A stretch of DNA of 64,000 bases, from positions 62,001 through 126,000 of the forward strand of contig NZ_JAMPKJ010000003.1 in assembly GCF_039962115.1 (NCBI RefSeq). Direction: 5' to 3'. The position numbers and the translations under genes were made by a program. The notes under the pieces were generated by a model, which worked only from the letters and a program-made list of their open reading frames with translations, ran no database searches and was not told where the DNA came from. This stretch comes from Funiculus sociatus GB2-C1. Lineage in GTDB: Bacteria > Cyanobacteriota > Cyanobacteriia > Cyanobacteriales > FACHB-T130. Below, one piece after another: positions 36,663-45,303 of this stretch (within the stretch, counting starts at the first letter, position 1; every line of letters starts with the position of its first letter).

Positions 36663-36840
36663 CCCCTTAAAAAAGAGAGTTGAGCAGGGTGGTTTCATAC
36701 AACCCTTAGAAAATATCGAAAATTGCAACATTTTGCAGGGGCATGGCAATGCCATGCCCCTACCGCCAACAAAAATCAACGTTACAAAATTTTCTTTTAA
36801 TAAATAAAACCACCCTGCTTAAAAAGGAGAGTTGAGGGTA
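36663..36840. repeat. Composite inverted-repeat element after plsY
   Basis: The outer arms GCAGGGTGGTTT (36684-36695) and AAACCACCCTGC (36807-36818) are perfectly complementary. Both are flanked by related CTTAAAAA(A/G)GAGAGTTGAG sequence. In the middle lies a 12-bp-arm palindrome (36737-36761, AGGGGCATGGCA-A-TGCCATGCCCCT). No coding potential is seen. It looks like a non-autonomous palindromic element in the 317-bp spacer between plsY and proC. Confidence 0.6.
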
Positions 36841-36904
36841 TCAAGCCTTATCGCTTGACGTATTGCCATACTCCTCTTTTACTATTAGCCATTAGCCATT
36901 GCGA

Positions 36905-37726
36905 CTATTTTCCCAACTCCTGCGATCGCCGGGAAGCTGCCACAACTGCTTCAATCAAAGCTGAACGGAAACCCGAACGCTCTAACTGTGCGATCCCAGC
37001 GATAGTAGTACCACCGGGACTGGTAACGCGGTCTTTCAACTCGGCGGGATGTAGCCCGGATTCGTGCAAAAGTTGGGCTGTACCCAGTACAGTTTGAAGA
37101 GCTAACGAAGACGCGATCGCTCTTGGCAACCCAGCAGCGACACCCCCATCCGTAAGAGCTTCCACCATAATTGCCACATATCCGGGGCCTGAACCCGAAA
37201 GCCCAGTCACCGCATCCATTAAGGATTCTGGCACCTCCACCACTTCCCCTACCGCCTGGAAGATAGCTTTTGCCTCTTCCAGGTGGTGATTAGTGGCGTG
37301 TTTGCCGCGTGCTAAAGCAGTCATTCCCGCCCCCACCGTCGCCGGAGTATTCGGCATGGCGCGGATCGCCCCTGAAAGCGAGAAAGCCGCTTCTAACTGG
37401 CTCAAAGAAACACCCGCCATAATTGAAATCACCAACGGCGGTGATTCGGCACGCTCGTCATCCGCCAAGTCTGCCACCACCGCCTCAAACACCTGCGGTT
37501 TAACCGCCAACAACAGCACATTACTTGCTGCTACCGCCCGATTGTCTGCCGTCACCTGTACGCCGTACTGCTGCGCCAAAAAATCGCGCCGATGTAGTTG
37601 CGGCTCACTCACCAAAATCTCCTCAGCCGGATAAATCTGCTGAGCTATCAGGCGAGATAACAGAGCTTCTCCCATTACCCCGCCGCCAATCATGCCAAAC
37701 TTGATGGACAACCTTGCCCCCATCAC
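36905..37726 (-). CDS. proC: Pyrroline-5-carboxylate reductase
   Basis: A 273-residue NAD(P)H-dependent enzyme making proline from pyrroline-5-carboxylate. The Rossmann motif FGMIGGGVMGEAL is at residue 10. NVLLLAVKPQV is at about 70, IRAMPNTPATVGAGMTAL at about 116, and the family signature with VTSPGGTTIAGI...L is near 235. The preferred start is one of two adjoining ATGs at the beginning. The gene is the last of four co-oriented genes, after sepF, pipY and pipX. Confidence 0.95.
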   Translation of the reverse strand: MMGARLSIKFGMIGGGVMGEALLSRLIAQQIYPAEEILVSEPQLHRRDFLAQQYGVQVTADNRAVAASNVLLLAVKPQVFEAVVADLADDERAESPPLVISIMAGVSLSQLEAAFSLSGAIRAMPNTPATVGAGMTALARGKHATNHHLEEAKAIFQAVGEVVEVPESLMDAVTGLSGSGPGYVAIMVEALTDGGVAAGLPRAIASSLALQTVLGTAQLLHESGLHPAELKDRVTSPGGTTIAGIAQLERSGFRSALIEAVVAASRRSQELGK

Positions 37727-37780
37727 TTAAATTAATTTTGAATTTTGAATTTTGAATTCATAACTCAAAACTCATAACAT

Positions 37781-38368
37781 TTACTGCGCCATCCGCGTCT
37801 GTTCTGCTGACCAAGCTGGAGCGGGAGCTGCGGGACGAGAAATGCGGACTTGCGGTTGGGGAGCTTCGTGAACTACGCCCGTCTGGGTACTTACCTGAAC
37901 ACAGCTTGGTGTAAACAGAAAAATACTTTCGCCAATTCGCTCTTGATGTCCATCAATGGCGTAGGTGCCTCCAGCAACAAAATCCACAGCTCGTTGCGCC
38001 TGATCTGGGTCCATAATCGTCAGGTTTAACACAACTGACTTCCGCTCCCGCAAAGCTTGTATCGCCTGGGGCATTTCTTCAAAAGAACGCGGTTCCATCA
38101 CTACCACTTCAGAAATGCCATTTACGGCTCCGGGCATCCCAATCACATTATTCATTGTTGACCCCATTTCTACTTCTCGTACAACAGCTCTTGTATCCCG
38201 TGTCCGACGACTCTGGCGGCGTTCTTCCTCTGGTGTTTGCTGAGGATGCTGTTCCTGATAGATGTTTTGGTACTCTTCGCCGTCTGGTTCTTCGTAATCA
38301 TCGTACTCGTAACTGGCAGGCTCGTTGAGTCCCACGAAATCTCGCAGTTTGGAAAAAATATTATTCAC
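37781..38368 (-). CDS. sepF: Cell division protein SepF
   Basis: A 195-residue FtsZ partner that aligns and bundles FtsZ filaments at midcell. An N-terminal amphipathic start ([14 protein letters not shown]) that binds membrane is followed by an acidic, Gln-rich linker (about residues 15-75). The SepF fold comes next (about 90-165) with [31 protein letters not shown] and the loop [12 protein letters not shown]. The C-terminal 30 residues are a Pro/Ala linker. The length and context (between proC and pipY) are typical for cyanobacteria. Confidence 0.95.
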   Translation of the reverse strand: MNNIFSKLRDFVGLNEPASYEYDDYEEPDGEEYQNIYQEQHPQQTPEEERRQSRRTRDTRAVVREVEMGSTMNNVIGMPGAVNGISEVVVMEPRSFEEMPQAIQALRERKSVVLNLTIMDPDQAQRAVDFVAGGTYAIDGHQERIGESIFLFTPSCVQVSTQTGVVHEAPQPQVRISRPAAPAPAWSAEQTRMAQ

Positions 38369-38561
38369 AGTTCACGCTCCATCACAACTTCAGGTTTACT
38401 CTGGGGATTATTTTACATAGCACCCTTGAGACAGAAGTCTTGGTTAAAGAAACGACAATAACAATCATATAGTCGTGTTGGCAATATAATAGCTGATGTC
38501 TTATCCCTTACCCTACCCTTATCTTCAGAATTGTTGTCTTCTTCAGGCGTGGAAAGGCTTC

Positions 38562-39248
38562 TCAAGGATTCCGTTCGCCAAAAATAATTCTCCCCAAACG
38601 CACCATCGTCGCCCCAGCTTCCACAGCTAGAGGGTAATCATCTGACATCCCCATCGATAGCTGCTGCATTTGAATATTTGACCAGTTTTGTTGCCCGATT
38701 TTATCAGCTAATTCGCTGGTACTCTCAAATACTGAGCGAATTTCTGGCGGCTTTAGTGCGAAAGGCGGAATTGTCATCAAACCTTGAATTTGCAGATTGT
38801 AGCACTGATTTAGGGCTGGTAAATCGGCAAGCAGTTCGGGAACACTCCAGCCATACTTGTTGGGATCAGGCAGAATTTTGACTTGCAGGCAGACTTGTGG
38901 CGACAAGGACAGCTCGTTAGCCAGTTGATTGAGTCGCTGGGCTAATTTTAAGCTATCCACGGAGTGAATCCACTGAAATAACTCTAGGGCTTTTCGGGCT
39001 TTATTGCTCTGGAGATGTCCTATTAGATGCCAGGTGATGTCTGGTAAGTCTTGGAGTTCGGCTTGTTTTAGTTCGGCTTCTGGTGTGCGACTTTCGCCAA
39101 AATCTCTTAATCCAGCAGCATAAGCTTCCCGCATGGCATCTACCGACACTTGTTTAGTGACGGCGATCAGGCGAACAGATTCTGGTAATTGTTGACGAAT
39201 CTTGACAATTCGTTGCGCTAAGTCTCCGGTCATTAGACCTATCTTCAA
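38562..39248 (-). CDS. pipY: PLP homeostasis protein (YggS/PROSC, PipY)
   Basis: A 228-residue single-domain PLP-binding protein controlling vitamin B6 and amino-acid balance. The Schiff-base lysine is in LIAVTKQVS (about residue 31). Other family motifs are FGESRTPEAELK, WHLIGHLQSNKARKAL (about 90), LMTIPPF (about 159) and LSMGMSDDYPLAVEAG. It is downstream of pipX, as in other cyanobacteria where the pair is called pipX-pipY. The pair is separated here by 146 bp containing a long AT-rich inverted repeat. A start a few codons in (MTGDLAQR) is also possible. Confidence 0.93.
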   Translation of the reverse strand: MKIGLMTGDLAQRIVKIRQQLPESVRLIAVTKQVSVDAMREAYAAGLRDFGESRTPEAELKQAELQDLPDITWHLIGHLQSNKARKALELFQWIHSVDSLKLAQRLNQLANELSLSPQVCLQVKILPDPNKYGWSVPELLADLPALNQCYNLQIQGLMTIPPFALKPPEIRSVFESTSELADKIGQQNWSNIQMQQLSMGMSDDYPLAVEAGATMVRLGRIIFGERNP

Positions 39249-39316
39249 AAGGGACTAGGGGTTAAAAAACGCTTTCATGTTCAAAATGAATTTTTCACTG
39301 GCAGGGCAGCTTTAGG

Positions 39317-39393
39317 AGATAAAATTAAAAATGTATAATTATAAATCAAAAAAGTTTATTTTTAATTTTAATTGTTAATTTTTAATTTTATCT
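39317..39393. repeat. AT-rich inverted repeat between pipX and pipY
   Basis: AGATAAAATTAAAAAT (39317-39332) is perfectly complementary to ATTTTTAATTTTATCT (39378-39393), with a 45-base AT-rich loop. It begins at the pipX stop and could reduce read-through into pipY or stabilise the pipX transcript. Confidence 0.55.
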
Positions 39394-39394
39394 C

Positions 39395-39664
39395 TTAGCA
39401 AAATGTTTGCTTGTGAATAACCTGAAGCTTATCGTACTCCTGTAATTGACTGCTGCGACGGAGCATCCGCATACGGTTTTCTACCATAAGACGAGCATCG
39501 TTGCGACCAATTGGTTCAAACTTAATTCCCGTGGGTGTGGTGTTGACCAAAAAAAATAGACGCTGTGCATACAGGGTGGTGAATAGTTCCTGGTTGTCTT
39601 CCAGTAAACAGACTCTGTAAAGTAAACCAAATGTTGGGTGATTCAGATAGGTTTCGGTACTCAT
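39395..39664 (-). CDS. pipX: PipX, NtcA co-activator / PII-interacting protein
   Basis: An 89-residue protein with a Tudor-like beta domain and two C-terminal helices. It swaps between the PII signal protein GlnB and the nitrogen regulator NtcA according to 2-oxoglutarate. The sequence from TETYLNHPTFGLLYRVC through ELFTTLYAQRLFFLV and PIGRNDARLMVENRMR matches the family closely. The start at MSTETY is preferred; two further codons lie upstream. It heads the pipX-pipY-sepF-proC run. Confidence 0.95.
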   Translation of the reverse strand: MSTETYLNHPTFGLLYRVCLLEDNQELFTTLYAQRLFFLVNTTPTGIKFEPIGRNDARLMVENRMRMLRRSSQLQEYDKLQVIHKQTFC

Positions 39665-39908
39665 TAACATTCACATAAGGAATACCCATCCCTAGCTTGG
39701 GGATTGGGAAGAGTCAAAGAGTGGAGATGGCAGTTTGACTCGCGCCAGCCCCCCTCTTTTTATACTCAGGGAGTTGACTCCGTTTAAAACTATGCAGATG
39801 ATAGCTTGATTTGGAGCCACTGGGATGAAGTGGTAGTTGTCATATTTGTGTTATCTGTCGGTAGTTGTTTTTCCAGCGATCGCTGACAGACAGGATATCC
39901 GTCCTGTC

Positions 39909-41348
39909 CTACCCACTGATATTAAAACTGTTCAGTGCTGCCAGCAGAGCTTGAGCTTTGTATAAAGATTCATGCCATTCTCGCTCAGGATCGCTATCCG
40001 CAACGATCCCTGCCCCAACTTGCCCGTAAACAACAGCTTTATTGTTGCGCTGGGTATAAAGGAGGGTGCGGATCAAAATATTTAAGTCCAGGTGTCCCCG
40101 CCAATCAAGATAACCACAGGAACCGTAGAACAAGCTGCGACGCACGGGTTCAAGTTCTTCAATGATTTCCATACACCGGACTTTGGGGCAACCTGTGATG
40201 GTGCCTCCGGGGAAGAGGGCGCGAATTAAGTCAACGGTATCGTAGTTTGGGCTAATCGTGCCAATAACGTTGCTGACGAGGTGCATAACATGGCTGTAGC
40301 GCTCTATGGTGAAAAGTTCATTAACTTTTACAGAACCCCACTGACAAACGCACCCCAGGTCGTTACGCTCTAGATCCACCAGCATGATGTGTTCAGCTCT
40401 TTCTTTGGCGTTGGCGATCAAGTCACGAGCTAGTTGTTCGTCGAGGGTTGGGGTGGTACCGCGCGATCGCGTCCCGGCAATTGGTCGCGTCTGCGCTTCT
40501 CGCTCCCAGAGTTGTACCAATCGTTCTGGAGAACAGCTAATTACCGCTCCCCAAGGTGTCTGCCAATAGCTAGCGAAGGGGGAAGGATTAATTTGCTGCA
40601 ACGCCTGATAAATATCCCACGGGCGGGCATTGGTGGGCTGCTCAAATCGGAGGGAAAGATTTGCCTGAAAGATATCTCCAGCCTGGATATACTTTTTGGC
40701 TTGGCGCACAGCGTCTTCGTAATCAGTTTGGGATGAAAAGAAATGGGGATTGGGGATTGGGGATTGGGGATTGGGGATTGGGGATTGGGGATTGGGGATT
40801 GGGGATTGGGGATTGGGGAATCCTTCCCTGTCTTCAGGGCTTTTCTGTTCTAGCTGGCTTTGCAACAAGTCGAGTTCAGAGGGGTCGCTAGCTGCTAACC
40901 AAAGGGTTTGTTCCCAGTGGTCGAGAACGGCAAAAGACGCTGGTTCATACCAATAAGCGACTGGGAACGGCAACGGGTCGGTTTTGAGATTGGGTAATTG
41001 CTCAATCTCCCAAGCAAGGTCATAACCTAACCACCCCAGCCAGCCACCAGTAAAAGGAAGGGCTTCGGCTGAGGTGGGGCCTGTTTTCCCTGATTGTTGC
41101 AGCTTCCGGCGTAGGAAAGGGAGAATCTCGCCTATAGGTGGTGTCCACATCTGAGGTTGTCCATCCACAATTCGGGGGACACCAGCACAGATGGAGTATC
41201 GAGTTAGGGAGTTTTTAGTTTGATTGGAGTTTTCAGTATAGGGACTTTCTAGAAGGGTAGCAATTTGAGAATCCAGAAATAATGCAGCGAATACTATTGA
41301 TCCAGTTCGATGTTGTAGAGGAAGCGATCGCCAGTACCAAGGTTGCAT
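39909..41348 (-). CDS. Anthranilate/aminodeoxychorismate synthase component I with in-frame heptamer repeat
   Basis: A 479-residue chorismate-binding enzyme of the PabB/TrpE family that aminates chorismate for folate or tryptophan. The C-terminal catalytic domain has [17 protein letters not shown] (about residue 220), [14 protein letters not shown] (about 288), [17 protein letters not shown] and [20 protein letters not shown] (about 378). The size and lack of a tryptophan-feedback LLES motif favour PabB over TrpE. Ten exact GGGGATT units (40745-40814) sit inside the gene and encode a PNPQSPI linker near residues 177-201 between the two domains. As a 7-base unit, any gain or loss not divisible by three units breaks the frame. 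Confidence 0.92.
   Translation of the reverse strand: MQPWYWRSLPLQHRTGSIVFAALFLDSQIATLLESPYTENSNQTKNSLTRYSICAGVPRIVDGQPQMWTPPIGEILPFLRRKLQQSGKTGPTSAEALPFTGGWLGWLGYDLAWEIEQLPNLKTDPLPFPVAYWYEPASFAVLDHWEQTLWLAASDPSELDLLQSQLEQKSPEDREGFPNPQSPIPNPQSPIPNPQSPIPNPHFFSSQTDYEDAVRQAKKYIQAGDIFQANLSLRFEQPTNARPWDIYQALQQINPSPFASYWQTPWGAVISCSPERLVQLWEREAQTRPIAGTRSRGTTPTLDEQLARDLIANAKERAEHIMLVDLERNDLGCVCQWGSVKVNELFTIERYSHVMHLVSNVIGTISPNYDTVDLIRALFPGGTITGCPKVRCMEIIEELEPVRRSLFYGSCGYLDWRGHLDLNILIRTLLYTQRNNKAVVYGQVGAGIVADSDPEREWHESLYKAQALLAALNSFNISG
40745..40814. repeat. Ten exact GGGGATT units inside the PabB/TrpE-like gene
   Basis: Ten identical heptamers are followed by one partial GGGGAAT. On the coding (minus) strand they read AATCCCC and translate in a seven-residue period, N-P-Q-S-P-I-P. 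It is the only STRR block in this window lying inside a recognised gene. Confidence 0.95.
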
Positions 41349-41405
41349 CTTTAGTCATTAGTCATTATCTAGGAGGTGAGGAGTTATTAATTCAAAACTC
41401 ATAAC

Positions 41406-42371
41406 TTATGTTTCCCATCCCCAAATCAGCCGCGCTCCCCATAGTACAACCAAACTCACCAGCGCCACCAGATCGCCCCTCTTAAGGCGCAGCTGGTGCC
41501 ACTGAACGCGATGCCGATCCGGACTGGTGAAGCCGCGCACGTTCATGGCACTGGCGATTTGATCGGCTCGTAGGAGGAGATTTTCCAGTAGTCGTTCGGC
41601 TACCAGCAACCAGACTTGCAGACTTCTACGGAGACCTAACTTTTTCCAGTTTATCGCCCGCGTTCGCACGGAACGAATTAAATTCTGTATTTCTTCTAGA
41701 ACTAAGGGAATGAAGCGTAGGGAAAGGGTCAAGGTGAGGGCAATTTCTGTTACGGGCAATTTGAAGCGGCGCAAGGGTCGCATTAAGCTTTCCATACCAG
41801 CGGTAATTTCTTCTGGTGCGGTTGTGAGCAAAAAGAGGTTGGTGCTGTAAATCAGGATAAACAGTAAGGTGCTGACGCTTATTGCTAGATCCAGGGACTT
41901 GCGAGTAATTTTAATTGGCCCTTGGTGAAACAGGACGTAGCGGTAGTTTGTGGAGTTTGTTGCTTGCGACTGTACGGGCGAAGCATTCTGGTTATTCTTT
42001 GTCGGCTGTTGTCCGGATTGCTCTGCTGAAGGCTTCGCCTCTACTGTAAAGGCTATTTCATCTGATGGAAGACGACGCTGATAGTCAGATGCTAATGCGT
42101 CGGGGGCGATCGCGCTCAGGATGAAGACAAAAAAACTTACCATTAATAGCCAACCCATTTGCTGTCGCCAAACGCGCAAGGGGATAGCGGCACTGAAAGT
42201 AATAATAATTAGTATTAGTGCTAGGGCTATCCGCCAGTAGGGATTTGCTAGGACTGGCGCTATGAGAAAGCTCATCAACCAAGCTATTTTCACCCGTGGG
42301 TCAAGGTTATGCAGCCAGGTAATCGGTTGTTCGAGGTACAGTCCCAGTGGCAGACTTCGCAGTAAATCCAT
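41406..42371 (-). CDS. Energy-coupling factor transporter T component (CbiQ/EcfT)
   Basis: A 321-residue membrane subunit that couples ECF ATPases to a substrate-binding S component for vitamin or metal uptake. The N-terminal LDPRVKIAWLMSFLI motif and several helices are clear. The two coupling motifs in the C-terminal half are R-T-R-A-I (about residue 233) and A-M-N-V-R-G-F (about 275). A polar insertion at about 95-140 (Ser/Gln/Asn-rich) is unusual and perhaps clade-specific. It follows der by 172 bp on the same strand, an arrangement seen in other cyanobacteria. Confidence 0.9.
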   Translation of the reverse strand: MDLLRSLPLGLYLEQPITWLHNLDPRVKIAWLMSFLIAPVLANPYWRIALALILIIITFSAAIPLRVWRQQMGWLLMVSFFVFILSAIAPDALASDYQRRLPSDEIAFTVEAKPSAEQSGQQPTKNNQNASPVQSQATNSTNYRYVLFHQGPIKITRKSLDLAISVSTLLFILIYSTNLFLLTTAPEEITAGMESLMRPLRRFKLPVTEIALTLTLSLRFIPLVLEEIQNLIRSVRTRAINWKKLGLRRSLQVWLLVAERLLENLLLRADQIASAMNVRGFTSPDRHRVQWHQLRLKRGDLVALVSLVVLWGARLIWGWET

Positions 42372-42543
42372 ATTCCGATTTTAGATTTTAGATTTTAGAT
42401 TTTAGCTTTTAGATTTTAGATTCTCTTCCCTGTCCAAAATCTTTGCATCCAAAATCAGGCGCTGTTTTGGGAAGAACGGGAGGTTGGAGGAAGAACCAGT
42501 AATGGTTCAACTCCCCGATCGTCCCCAAAAATCGCTTTAAAAT

Positions 42544-43905
42544 TTATACACGGGTGGCTCTGTTTCGGTTCCCTGCTTCGACTTCGCGGACTTTTTTGCC
42601 TCGCCACATCAAGCGCAACGGTGTTCCCTTAAAGCCTAGCTGTTGTCGGAATTGACGTTCGATGTAGCGACGGTAGTTGTCGTTAAAGCGCTTGGGTTCG
42701 TTAACAAATAGCGCGATCGCAGGCGGTTGACTGCTTACCTGAGTGCCGTAGTAGATTTTACCTTGTTTCCCTTGTCTGGTGGTTGGGGGCGAGTGCCAGG
42801 AAATCGCTTCTTGTAGCACTTCGTTAATCACGGCGGTGGTTACTCGTCGCTTGTGTTCTTCGGCGGCTACGTTCACCAACTCTAGAATTTTCTCTACTCG
42901 TTGTCCAGTTTGAGCGCTGACAAAGATTGTTTCTGCCCACTCGATAAAACTCAGTCGTTGTTTGAAGATTTCTTCAAACTCGTAGATCGTGTGAGAGTCT
43001 TTTTCAATAGCGTCCCACTTGTTAACAACAATTACGCAAGCTCGCCCTTCTTCGTCAATGCGTCCTGCTAGTTTTTGGTCTTGTTCGGTGACACCATCAA
43101 CTGCGTCAATTACTAACAGAACCACGTCTGCACGCCGGATAGCTTTGAAGGCGCGATTAATTCCAAAAAATTCTGCGCCGTACTCAACGTTTTTCTTTCT
43201 GCGAATCCCTGCTGTATCGATCAAGCGGTAGGTTTTCTCGTCCCGTTCCACAACGGTATCGATAGCATCGCGGGTGGTGCCTGAAATTGGGCTAACGATG
43301 GAGCGATTTTCGCCGACAAAGGCGTTCAACAAGCTCGATTTACCGACATTTGGTCGTCCGACAATGGCAACTTTAATTTCGTCGGTTTCTTCGATTTCTT
43401 CTGCACTCGGCAAGTATTTGATTAGTTCGTCAAGTAACTCGCCTGTACCGTTGCCATGAATGCCAGAGACGGGGAAAGGTTCACCTAATCCTAGTTGCCA
43501 AAATTCCGAGGCTTGGGTTAAACCTTGTTCTGGTGACTCGCATTTATTGACGGCTAACACTACAGGTACGGTTTGTTGACGCAACCATCGGGCGATCGCT
43601 TCATCTGAGGTTGTTAATCCGGCTTGACCGTCAACCACCAATATCGCCGCTTTTGCCTCTGCAAGCGCCAGCATCGCCTGTTCCCGAATCATCGGGAGAA
43701 ATTCAGTGTCATCATCAAACACTAATCCGCCAGTGTCCACGACTACATACTCCCGATCTTGCCAGAAGGCGCGGCGATAAGTGCGATCGCGTGTCACACC
43801 AGGCTCGTCATGCACAATGGCATCTTGTACACCTGCCAAACGATTGACAATAGTAGATTTGCCCACGTTTGGGCGACCGATAATAGCGACAATTGGCAGG
43901 GACAT
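42544..43905 (-). CDS. der: Ribosome-assembly GTPase Der (EngA)
   Basis: A 453-residue GTPase with two consecutive G domains and a KH-like end, needed for 50S subunit maturation. The first G domain shows [16 protein letters not shown] (G1), DTGG and NKCE; the second shows [18 protein letters not shown] (about residue 183), DTAGIRRK (about 230) and NKWD (about 295). The C-terminal KH domain has [20 protein letters not shown]. The length is normal for the family. Confidence 0.97.
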   Translation of the reverse strand: MSLPIVAIIGRPNVGKSTIVNRLAGVQDAIVHDEPGVTRDRTYRRAFWQDREYVVVDTGGLVFDDDTEFLPMIREQAMLALAEAKAAILVVDGQAGLTTSDEAIARWLRQQTVPVVLAVNKCESPEQGLTQASEFWQLGLGEPFPVSGIHGNGTGELLDELIKYLPSAEEIEETDEIKVAIVGRPNVGKSSLLNAFVGENRSIVSPISGTTRDAIDTVVERDEKTYRLIDTAGIRRKKNVEYGAEFFGINRAFKAIRRADVVLLVIDAVDGVTEQDQKLAGRIDEEGRACVIVVNKWDAIEKDSHTIYEFEEIFKQRLSFIEWAETIFVSAQTGQRVEKILELVNVAAEEHKRRVTTAVINEVLQEAISWHSPPTTRQGKQGKIYYGTQVSSQPPAIALFVNEPKRFNDNYRRYIERQFRQQLGFKGTPLRLMWRGKKVREVEAGNRNRATRV

Positions 43906-43999
43906 AACGGGGTATAGTCATCCAACGGGATGATGAAAGTTCCAAATTTCTATTGTAACAATCCTGAATAAACCTGCTGTTATTCTTGGGTGCCTTGCA

Positions 44000-45055
44000 A
44001 TGAATTCAAAGCCTAAGTCTGGGAAAGTGGTAAGGGCGATCGCATATGCAGCAGTAGTAGCTGTTACTGGGTGCATACCCCAATCTTCTGCAAAACTCGT
44101 CAGCTTGGAAAACTCCAGCTTAAATCTTAGTGCGATCGCGGAGTCTGAACCAACCGCCAAGCCTGTTGCTATCCTTACCGGACATCCTAGCTATGTTCAG
44201 GCGATCGCTATCACCTCCGATGGGCAGATTCTTGCCAGTAGCGGCGATGACAACAGCATCAAAATTTGGAATTTGGCACAGGGGATACGCATCCGGACCC
44301 TCACCGGGCATTCTAAACCAGTTCATGCGATCGCCATTAGCCCATCTGATGTCAGCAAGATGCCTACGTTACTAGCCTCTGGCAGTTATGATGGCAGCAT
44401 CAAAATTTGGAATCTGTCCACCGGAGAACTCATCCGTACCCTGACTGGCGATTCCGATTCAGTTCTCTGTCTCGCCATCAGTCCAGATGGGCAAACATTA
44501 GCTAGTGGTGGTTTAGACAAAACTATCAAGCTTTGGAACCTCCGCACTGGGACACTTATTCGCACCCTGACTGGGGATTTAGATGCAGTTAATACTGTCA
44601 GCTTCAGCCCAGATGGGCAAACATTAGCCAGTGGGAGTGCCGATCAAACTATTAAGCTTTGGAATCCCAACAACGGCATCCGGATTCGGACTCTTACTGG
44701 GCATTCCGACTGGGTTAATTCTGTCAGCTTCAGTCCGGATGGGCAAACATTAGCTAGTGGCAGCAATGACGGCACGATCAAGATTTGGAATCTTGCCACC
44801 GGAGAACTGCAAAGCACTCTCAAAGGAAAGGCAGTTATGGTTAATTCCGTCGCCTTCAGCCCCAAGGGCCAGACGTTAGCTAGTGGCAGTTTAGATAATA
44901 TTATCAAGCTGTGGAATCCTCGCACTGGCGAACTCAAAAATACGATTACAGGTGATTTAAACCAAGTTAATTCTTTTGCATTTAATCCTGATGGGCAGAC
45001 GATAGCCAGTGGCACTAATGACGGCATTATTAATATTTTGCAAGTGCCAAAATGA
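44000..45055 (+). CDS. WD40-repeat lipoprotein
   Basis: A 351-residue protein made of a lipoprotein-type signal (hydrophobic VVRAIAYAAVVAVTGC with a probable lipidated Cys at 25) and seven WD40 blades (from about residue 57 to the end), each ending in a version of I-K-L/I-W-N. Seven blades close one beta-propeller, so the domain is complete. It is predicted to be a periplasmic or thylakoid-lumen interaction platform. The last two blades have a diverged partial copy at 47579-47822. It is transcribed divergently from der. Confidence 0.87.
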   Translation: MNSKPKSGKVVRAIAYAAVVAVTGCIPQSSAKLVSLENSSLNLSAIAESEPTAKPVAILTGHPSYVQAIAITSDGQILASSGDDNSIKIWNLAQGIRIRTLTGHSKPVHAIAISPSDVSKMPTLLASGSYDGSIKIWNLSTGELIRTLTGDSDSVLCLAISPDGQTLASGGLDKTIKLWNLRTGTLIRTLTGDLDAVNTVSFSPDGQTLASGSADQTIKLWNPNNGIRIRTLTGHSDWVNSVSFSPDGQTLASGSNDGTIKIWNLATGELQSTLKGKAVMVNSVAFSPKGQTLASGSLDNIIKLWNPRTGELKNTITGDLNQVNSFAFNPDGQTIASGTNDGIINILQVPK

Positions 45056-45303
45056 AAAAGCAAAAAAATGAGTTTAGTTTGAGATTTGAGTCCAAAAATC
45101 CAACATTAAAAAGCCTTTGTTGGGCTTCGCTGAATCGCTCAATCCAACCTACAATTATTGTCAACTAGCACTAATATTTTGTATGACGATACCCTTCATC
45201 TAGAAGCAAAGACACCTTTTTGAGGATAGCGATCGCGCAATATCACATACAAACGCGATCGCCACAGGTGCAGTGAGGCAGTCTAACACCAGGTCAGATT
45301 TCC
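45056..45303. other. Spacer between WD40 and GGDEF/EAL genes
   Basis: The first part carries a degenerate GGCTTCGCTGAATCGCTCAATCC element and two or three HIP1 sites. No gene, RNA or terminator is recognised. Confidence 0.4.

Noticed and set aside
36594-36779. Minus-strand frame after plsY
   Set aside because: It consists of a palindromic repeat element and has no protein-like composition.
40745-40814. Frameshift or assembly error in the PabB/TrpE-like gene
   Set aside because: The tract is in frame on both sides and gives a continuous 479-residue protein, so the gene is intact as read.
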